A DNA stretch of 64,000 nt. Origin: Ascaphus truei (Eukaryota > Chordata > Amphibia > Anura > Ascaphidae). This document shows positions 57,065 through 64,000 of this stretch, in pieces. The DNA lies in the NCBI GenBank assembly GCA_036426205.1, contig WSYH01002500.1, positions 1 through 64,000 of the forward strand, written 5' to 3'. The notes beneath the pieces are model-generated. The model was not told where the DNA came from. It saw nothing but the letters and a program-made list of their open reading frames with translations, and ran no database searches. Made by a program: the position numbers and the translations under genes. Positions within the stretch are counted from its first letter, which is position 1. The number at the start of each line of letters is the position of its first letter.

Positions 57065-58712
57065 TTGATGCAAGAAAAAGCAAAGCCAATCTGATAAAAT
57101 GATGACTAAGCTGAAGCGGAAGTATGAGGAGGCACAAAAGCAGATGACAGTCTTTAAGCAAGAGGTTCACACTCTTCGCGTAGAGCTGAATGCCTCACAA
57201 CAGGAGGTTAACAATGTCCGGACAGAGGTGGACGTATCTCAGAAAGAGGTTCAGACACTCCGCAGAGCACTGGATGCCTCACATCATGAGACCAACAGCT
57301 GATGTGCATAAATGGAAGGAGGACTGCAAGGAGGCCCTGAATAGTACAGAGACTGAAAAAGGAAAACAAATAAGATTACAAAGAAAAAACTTAAAACTCA
57401 AAGAAGAAAAATTTCATTTGACAAACGACGTCAAGGAAAAAAATGAAAAGCTGCACGAGCTTAAAGAAATAAATAGACTTTTGGAAGGTGAGAAGTTTGA
57501 AGCAGAGCACCGACTGCAGAACCAACTGCAAGGTCTGCGTACGCACCTCGAGAAGGCCAAGGAGAAGCAGCGAACTCTGCAGGAAGACAATCTGCAGGCT
57601 GTTAAAGAAATTCAAGTGCTGCAGGAACGTCTGATTAGCCAGTATGTCCCCGCAAAGCAGCATGAGAAACTGAAGGCTACCCTGAGCATCACCAAAGCAA
57701 CGCTAAAGGCCAAGCTTAGAACCCAGGTGACGCGGCACAAAAGGGAGCACAAGAAGGTCCAGAAACTGAAACAAGTAACTGTGGCCCAAGCAAAGAAGTT
57801 CATAGTGCTTCACAATGCAATAAAAATGTGGAAGCAAGCTCAGAGAAAGCAAAGCATGCAGATAAATTCCCTGAGAAGAGACTTGCAAGACGTACTCAAA
57901 AAACAGGGATCTCTCGCGGATGGGATTACAGTCCTACAAGGACAAGTATTGACCCTGATTAAGCGTCAGTTTCCCACAGCCTCAAAAACCCATGAAGACA
58001 AGGGTACAGTGAGAGCTGAGAATACTGATCATCTGAAAGACAATGTCTTGTATATAATGTATACCTTGTTCATTTATGTAACTGTACTTGTAACCATGTA
58101 TTATTTGTTTTACTCTGTGCCCAGGACATACTTGAAAACGAGAGGTAACTCTCAATGTATTACTTCCTGGTAAAATATTTTATAAGTAAATAAATATATA
58201 AGGTTGCAAAATTTGAACCACCTAAACAAGCACTAGCAAAACCTTCAGCCACCCAACAGGCAACAAAAGAAGGTACACGTGCTGAATCAAAACCAGAAGA
58301 ATCCTTAGCTGATGAAGCTGAAAAGATGGGACATTCTCTGGAAGTGGGTGTGGAATTGCAAATTAACTCCAAAGAGGCTGAACTAGCAACCCCATTGAGT
58401 GAGAAGAGTGCAGAGCTTCAAGAGCGGAAAACTCAAAGGGCTGTTTTTAAACGCTCTGCAACTGCTGCCAAACAGTATGCCTACAATAAGACAAGCACCC
58501 GACGCGAGGGAAATCTCATGACCGCGCACGTAGCAAAAAGACTATACTTAGAAAAAGTCCTCCTCGAGCGACTGAGGAGTGCTGATTTCAAGCACCTTTG
58601 GGAGGAGACACGAATAAACTGGAGAAAGGGCTCCAATCCCAGCAGGCTCCAATCCCTGAGGGTTCTCTTCCTCCATCCACTTTCATTCAAGTCACAGACA
58701 TATCTAGAATGA
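57065..58712 (+). pseudogene. Element C coiled-coil protein, internally deleted
   Basis: Relative to B, the leader is joined directly to the KQSQSDKMMTKLKRKYEEA region (about 1.36 kb lost at 57075). A second deletion of about 360 bp joins ETNS to the ADVHKWKEDCK region at 57300, and a SINE/LINE-tail insert at 58044-58198 breaks the last third. The remaining coiled coil matches B very closely, so the copies parted recently. Confidence 0.8.
58044..58198 (+). mobile_element. SINE or LINE 3'-tail insertion in C
   Basis: Absent from B at the same site (GAAAGACAAGG). It has CCCAGGACATACTTGAAAAC and ends in a TAAGTAAATAAATA tail. I recall this as a common amphibian retroposon tail; the family name is not assigned. 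Confidence 0.6.
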
Positions 58713-58771
58713 GAGTGGAAGGATGGGCTTTGGCCGTGGCAAGCCCGAGCTTCCCACAAACAGGGGAGGTA

Positions 58772-59347
58772 TGTAACAGGGGAGTTATCCCTGTTCAGGT
58801 AATGTACCTCTAATCCAGCAGTGTGGTGGTTAACTGCTGGTAGTCAATTAACAAACACCACCTGTCTGATTAGATGGCTTAGAAAAGCCTGTCTTTTGAG
58901 ACAGGAAGTGAAACTCCTTAGCTCACACCTGAGCTGAATTTGGAGACAAACAGTCTTGAGCCCTGCCAGAAGAAACAGCAGAGCTGCTTTCAGGACACAG
59001 GGGAAACTTTTAAACCTGAAGGCTGACACACCCTGAGGAAAAGGGAGCTGAACCAGGGACAGAGAAGATTTTCCCTCCAAACCACAAGGAACAGATACGA
59101 CTTTCATTTATGAGACTTCTTATATCTGCTTAATTCATGCTATATGTTTGGGGCTGGGAGACATGCTTATCTAAGGGAGTTGTGAACTGCATAGTATTTC
59201 ACTAGAAAAACTCCCAAGTGAATAGAAGCTTTGTTTACCCCTTGTTTGGATGTTTTCCTGATGTTAAGGAAACAGGCGCAATAAAAGGCTTATTTAATTT
59301 CACTATAATCAGTCTCCCTTGCATACCTATTTGAGCGTCCGCCTACA
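58772..59347 (+). repeat. Element B/C LTR 3
   Basis: 576 bp, followed directly by the GCGGC duplication. Confidence 0.92.
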
Positions 59348-59352
59348 GCGGC

Positions 59353-60127
59353 CATTTCAAATTCCCAGGTTTTTTTTTTCTTTCTTAGGTGTACTCTTCA
59401 CCTTGACCGATTTGGCACTATTTATTTCAGCAAAAGAATTTAGTTTTCTGCTTGAGTTTAGTAATTTTCAGTCTCATCTTTGGGTATTATGGCATTCACT
59501 CTTCGGGTGCATGTTGTACTGCCAAGATACATAGACAGACTTTAATTGCAGAAAAAAAAATATTCTCTTTTTTCCACTTTCTTTCACTCCCGGCAGGGCG
59601 ACTTAGCACTCAGCAATTGGCTTTAACCCACCCTTTACATGGTTCAGCAATCCATTTCTTTCTGGCGGGGCAATTTTACACTCAGCACTTGCTTGCTGAA
59701 AATCCCCCTGCTTCAGCAAAAAAATTTTTTTAAAGAAAATAATAAACAAAGCTTAGCTCCTATCATTGGAGCGCTACCTCACTTCTTCAATCCTAACTAT
59801 AGCTGGAGGGCTAAGCCTCTTTACCAACGACAATATTATATTATATTGTGATAGGAAAGTAAGGTTTACCTGTTTCAGCACAGTCTCTTTCTCTCCTCTT
59901 GGGACTGGGGAAAAGAGTCCAACTGTGGCTTTGTTCAGTGCAGTGTAGTTTTCCTGTTTGGGTGTATATCCCTTTAATTCTGGTCACGGCTGCACGTGAT
60001 TCTGTGTTTTTTTTCTCAGGCTGTTTGCAAAACTGTATGTAGGCACAAGCACAAAAAATTTCACAGGCACTCAGGGGCCCCTTTTAACTTCAAGGGCCAA
60101 CTCTCATCCCTTTTCTTACACCATATG
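59353..60127 (-). other. Element A leader region
   Basis: Minus-strand continuation of A upstream of its ATG at 51815, separated from it by the B/C insertion. Contains GCTGAAGCAG-like motifs and the leader-exon-like tract seen in B. A CTTACATATGG at the LTR junction is the start of the body. Confidence 0.65.
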
Positions 60128-61280
60128 TAAGAAACGTGTGCAGAGGTACGCAATAGAGACTGGTTTTAAGGTGAACTAAAATAAGGTTTTTATTGCGCCT
60201 GCTTCTTTAACACATGAAAATCATCAACTGTATGCAAATAAGGGGTCAAACAAAGCTTCTGCTCCACTTGGGAGTATTTCTAGTTAAACATATGTAGTCC
60301 AGAACTCCCTTTAGATAGAATGTTTCCCAGCCCAAAACATATATTTGGGCCCGCGTCGGGCTTGTCTTTGTTTGTACTCCCCTTGGATCCCTTTCATCGG
60401 CTGTGAACTCTTTCTGCAACCATTATACAATATTTTTTGCCTCTCCTACAACCCTAGGACTCCTAACAGGGACATTACACTCATGATTATTTGCAAGTAT
60501 ATATAATGACTTCTTTATTTCATTGGTGGTGATCTTATGTTATTTACTTATTTGTTTGGTGACCTGGGTGATACTGTTTTTGGCAATTATTATAGTAGCA
60601 GTTAATAGTTCACAGCACACAGCTGTTGTAATAATATTTTGACCGGCCGGTCTTTATATGTCTCAGGAGGTTATTTCCCTTTTTTCACCTGAGTAGTAAG
60701 ATTCTGTTTTTTCTACATTTACCTAGGATTTTAGGATTACCCTGATACTTATATATTTCCACCGTTGTTGTGATCCTTTGGGGATTGTTTTATATTTATA
60801 TCTGTTTAGTGTTTTCCATGTCCATTAATAAACATTTTTTCATTATTATTGTTGCTTGAGTGCTTTCAGTGGGACACTTTTCTTTTTTCTATCTTATTTT
60901 TATATATTTAGATATACGCAGATATACGACAGTATTAGAAAGTAAAGCTTATCTGTCTCTCTGGTAGCTTTAGGGGGGGATCTTTCTATGCTCTCCTGGC
61001 ACAGCCTTTTTGTCCTAAGGCACTTTCAGTGTTCAGGTTTCAGGTTTTAGAAGTCTTCTCCCCCTTGTTGTCTTGTTGTCTGGCTGTCAGCATACAGCCG
61101 CTCAAGACCTCTCTGTCCCTTCCTGGTTCAGCCCACATGTGAGCTCAGGAGTCTCTCCTTCCTGACTCAGGAGGATCCTTTTCTCTAACAAACCTCCAAT
61201 CAGCCAGGTACTGGTCAATTAACTAGCACACTGCTGGATTAGAGGCAAGTTTTCTGAACAGGGATTAGTCCCCTGTTACA
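60128..61280 (-). repeat. Element A 5' LTR, interrupted
   Basis: Matches 46341-46924 at both ends (TGTAACAGGGGACTAATCC and TTTCTTACA), but 60345-60905 is an extra segment placed between ATATATTT and ATACGCAGATATACG. The extra part ends in AATAAACATTTTTTC and a T-rich tract and resembles a PLE tail; no gene. Confidence 0.82.
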
Positions 61281-61285
61281 GAGCC

Positions 61286-61578
61286 CCCTCTGGATCTTTT
61301 TTCATTCGTGGATAGTGCTCTGCTTGTCTTCATTCATCTTGCTATTTATTCCCACAGATGCACATAATTGGACCTCCCAGGACTTTCCAATATCTCTATA
61401 ATAGTGAGTTCTGATCATATTGATATTATTGATGTTTTTAAAATAGTGGCTGGGAGATCTTTATTTTGTGTCAGGAATTGCTGTTTGTGTACACAGACAG
61501 GTTGCACTAGACACTAGTGTCCCTAGACCTGCTTTTGATATGGTTACTGGATTTATTGAGGTATCCTATTTTTTCATA
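61286..61578 (+). mobile_element. Continuation of the PLE pseudo-LTR split by element A
   Basis: Joins to 46340 across the GAGCC duplication. Non-coding, ends at the MITE. Confidence 0.5.
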
Positions 61579-61935
61579 CTGCTGCGGCCGAGTTTATTCG
61601 AGCATTTGCCCGTTCTCGGCCGCAGCAGTAACCTGGCGCACCGGAGGGTGCCGGGCACGTGCCGAAGCAGCGGAAGAGCGCCCTCCGATCAGGGCGCTCT
61701 CCCTCCCGCTGCCAGGTCCGCCGGGTCCCCCGGAACCCCTGCCGCCGTCCCCCACATCGCGGGACACCAGGGCTCCCTCGGGGAGCCCTGGACGCACGTG
61801 CAGGGGGCGCTGGCACCCGATAACACGTGACCGCGCATCGGTGACGCGCGGCACGCTGAGGGAGTGGGGCTAGCAAGCCGAGGCATCCCCCGGCTTGCGG
61901 AACTAGCCCTGCTCGGATTAAGTGTGTCGGTAGTG
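61579..61935 (+). mobile_element. GC-rich TA-flanked MITE, copy 3
   Basis: 357 bp, TA on both sides (61577-61578 and 61936-61937). Same foldback left end as the others. Confidence 0.85.
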
Positions 61936-62069
61936 TATATTAAGAATTATACTGGATGTATGTATGTCTGGCAGCACCAGACTTTTTCTACATTGTAAAC
62001 AAATGAGGACAACATTAATTGATTGGCAAAGAAAAACTACCGGTCACATGGTTCGTTGTTACAATGCCT

Positions 62070-62562
62070 GCTAATTTCATACTTACTAACACATTCAATG
62101 ATGACCTCAGACTCCAAATTAATGAATGTTTGGTAGAGCTCAGAGAATGGTTAGAGAGACTTTTGGGGTTAGCACAGACTAACCTCCAGGCAGCTCAGAC
62201 CAAACTTAAGCGTTGGTATGGTAGAAGTGCCGCAGCAGAGAATTCATCCCAGGGCAGCAAGAGCTTTTCTGAATCCCACTTGGCAGAACAAATTGCTAGC
62301 TTCCTGGGTCGGCCCGTATACGGTACACTAGCGGATGAATAAATGTAATTATGTTGTGAATCTAGATCCAGAGACAGAAAGGCACAGGACTTATCACATA
62401 AATATGCTGAAAGCATATCACATGAGTGAACCAGAGGTCCTGTCGGGGGATCCAGCGAGCCATGCTCTGCCCAATCTACTAGGAGAAGCTCGACAGGGGG
62501 TCATAGCAGAACAGGTAGAGATAGGTCTCCAGCTTGAAAATCCCCAGCGAGAGCTATGCTAG
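62070..62562 (+). pseudogene. Gmr1-like integrase C-terminus
   Basis: WLERLLGLAQTNLQAAQTKL and KRWYGRSA form the tail helix of a Ty3/Gypsy integrase. A decayed or deleted stretch with a stop near 62339 follows, then VVNLDPETERHRTYHINMLK, the usual C-terminal integrase strand. Translation stops at 62560-62562, directly before the RT. Confidence 0.75.
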
Positions 62563-63813
62563 AGGAGTACCGGGTCCTGTTCACCCATCTAACCGATCAC
62601 CCAGTCCACACCGGGGATCACAGACCTCTACACGAGAATGTTTACAGGGTTTCTGCAGAGGTGAAGCAAAGCATTGAGGGGGAGGTAGAAGAGATGCTGA
62701 CCCTATGGGTAATAGTTTGGTCTCAGAGTCCTTGAGTTCACTGGTCTTAGTGCCTAAGAAGGACCAAATCACCCGGTTATGTGTAGACTACCGGCAGCTC
62801 AATGCTCAGACCGTGTCAGATGCCTATCCATGGCCCACATGGATGAGCTCTTAGATGAGCTTATGAGGGCAAGATATATGACTACCATCTATCTGTCCAA
62901 GGGGTGCTGGCAGATCCCACTGACCCCAGAGGTGCAGGAGAAGTCAGCTTTCATCACACGAGTGGCTTATGTGAATTCTCAATTATGGCATTCGGGATGA
63001 AGAATGTCCCGGGTACGTTCCAGCGTGTGGTCAATTGTATACTGGAAAGGATGCAAGGGTTTGCAAGTGAATATCTAGATGATATAGCTGTTTTAATGAC
63101 ACCTAGGGGGCACATCTCAAGCATGTAGCAGCAGTGCTAGTTAGGATAAGGGAAGCCAGGCTAACCTTCAAACCATCTAAGTGCATGGTCAGCATGGCGG
63201 AGGTACTTTACCTCTGTCACCGGGTGGAATTGGGGAACCTGCTAAAGTGGAGGCAATTGTTAAATGGCCGGTTCCCCATACCAAAAAGAAAGTGATGGCA
63301 TTTTTAGGTACCCTCGGCTACTACAGATTGTTTGTTCCCAGTATACATTCCTGGCTAAACCCCTGACTGACTTGACTCAGAAAAAACTCTCATTTCTGGT
63401 AGCCTGGTCTCCCGAGTGTGGGGAGGATTTTCAGGCTCTTAAGTTCGCCTTGGCAAGGGCTCTGATCCTGGCAGCTCCCTATTACAGCATGCGGTTCCTG
63501 GTGCAGGCCAATGCCTCAGACTATGGTATTGGGGCTGTGCTGAGCCAGGTAGGCGAGGACGGGGGAGAACCCCCCTTATGCCACCATCGAAAAGGAGTGC
63601 TTGGCCATTATCTTGGCACTGAAGATACTCCAGCCCTATATCTATTGCAGAGCTTTCACTGTGATCACAGAGCACAACCCCCTGAGTTGGTTAGAGTGGG
63701 TGTTTGGGGAGAATGGAAAGTTGCTCCACTGGAGCCTTTCCCTGCACGAACTTGACTTTACTATCCAGAAAAAGAAGGGCAGTGAGCATGGCAATGTGGA
63801 CGGTCTCTCCTGA
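62563..63813 (+). pseudogene. Gmr1-like reverse transcriptase and RNase H
   Basis: Pieces in shifting frames: [53 protein letters not shown] (Ser where the catalytic Asp is expected), FGMKNVPGTFQRVVN, SEYLDDIAVL (Asp pair), VKWPVPHTKKKVMAFLGTLGYYR. RNase H starts VQANASDYGIGAVLSQ, with Asn in place of the usual catalytic Asp, and ends EHGNVDGLS with a stop for the expected Arg. At least five frame breaks; inactive. Confidence 0.85.
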
Positions 63814-63900
63814 CAGGACATCCCCAGCAAACAACGAGACTCCAGGACATCCAGGCTTCGTAAGCCATGTGATGTGGTGACTACCCCAGAGCCTTCTTCT

Positions 63901-64000
63901 TAAGGGGGAGGTGCGACAGTAGGGGTAGCCAATCTTCATAATAAAGATGAAGTCTGACTTTTTACCCTAAAAAATATGGGTTCCCGGTAGGTTAGAAGCA
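63901..64000 (+). repeat. Polypurine tract and start of Gmr1-like 3' LTR
   Basis: TAAGGGGGAGG is followed by TGCGACAGTAGGGG, a plausible LTR start. The LTR continues beyond the window. Confidence 0.55.

Larger units (their letters stand above)
51825..59347 (+). mobile_element. LTR element B/C: tandem LTR-body-LTR-body-LTR, nested in A
   Basis: One insertion with GCGGC on both sides (51820-51824 and 59348-59352). Three plus-strand LTRs (51825-52405, 55988-56563, 58772-59347) enclose two bodies, B (52406-55987) and C (56564-58771). C is a shortened derivative of B. Such doubles arise by recombination between LTRs. Confidence 0.9.
46341..61280 (-). mobile_element. LTR element A: pol-less, coiled-coil-encoding; host of nested insertions
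   Basis: Minus-strand element flanked by GAGCC on both sides (46336-46340 and 61281-61285). 3' LTR 46341-46924; 5' LTR 60128-61280, itself interrupted; body between. The body contains the nested tandem element B/C (51825-59347) and a hAT element (48949-50454). No protease, RT or integrase motif was found in its body. Confidence 0.85.
62040..64000 (+). mobile_element. Gmr1-like Ty3/Gypsy retrotransposon, 3' part
   Basis: Integrase end, then RT, then RNase H, then a purine tract and an LTR start (63912), cut by the window edge. Integrase ahead of RT is the order known from Gmr1-type elements, against the common RT-integrase order of Ty3/Gypsy. Confidence 0.75.

Overview
The window reads as animal, almost certainly vertebrate, intergenic DNA, and most likely amphibian (frog-like). 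There is no operon structure, the coding pieces are transposable-element genes in many states of decay, and the repeat types fit a large, repeat-rich amphibian genome: Penelope-like elements (PLEs) of two kinds, a chromodomain Ty3/Gypsy element, a Gmr1-like Ty3/Gypsy element, and hAT, Harbinger and Tc1/mariner derivatives. The species assignment is inference. I recognise no intact host gene. The nearest to one is a split forkhead-domain gene that may itself be transposon cargo.

Layout, left half. 1-5270: AT-rich DNA, a 360-bp GC-rich MITE, and a 5'-inverted minus-strand PLE (about 3770-5270). 5367-5585: N-terminal half of a forkhead-like domain; the other half lies at 20303-20687. Between them sit a Tigger-like TIR element swollen by about 1.4 kb of GT-rich minisatellite (5843-7633) and a PLE composite (PLE1, 8346-20171) bounded by a 14-bp direct repeat. 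A second PLE (PLE2, 13748-19067, minus strand) is inserted in PLE1, and PLE2 in turn carries the GC-rich MITE. 20213-26708: a region bounded by about 100-bp inverted repeats. It holds the forkhead C-terminal half, a BEN-like DNA-binding protein gene (minus) and a five-exon Tc1/mariner-type transposase (plus) whose exons join in frame to 329 codons. 26764-27881 is a probable solo LTR. 27882-30105 shows no gene.

Layout, right half. 30165-32862: Poseidon-type PLE. 32893-34640: 5'-truncated PLE. 34837-36970: Harbinger-type non-autonomous element with a TTA duplication. 37136-43721: complete but broken chromovirus with two LTRs. 43914-46340: PLE relics and an LTR-like segment. 46341-61280: a nest of one LTR-element lineage that encodes a long coiled-coil protein and no recognisable polymerase. 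A minus-strand copy (A, TSD gagcc) was entered by a plus-strand LTR-body-LTR-body-LTR tandem copy (B/C, TSD gcggc), and A also carries a hAT element (TSD tttgtgaa). 61579-61935: third copy of the GC-rich MITE. 62040-64000: Gmr1-like element with integrase ahead of reverse transcriptase, cut by the window edge.

The most interesting signals are the pol-less LTR family built round a coiled-coil ORF, the Tc1/mariner-type transposase linked to forkhead- and BEN-like genes inside one inverted-repeat frame, and hammerhead-ribozyme-like folds with compensatory stem changes in several PLE copies.
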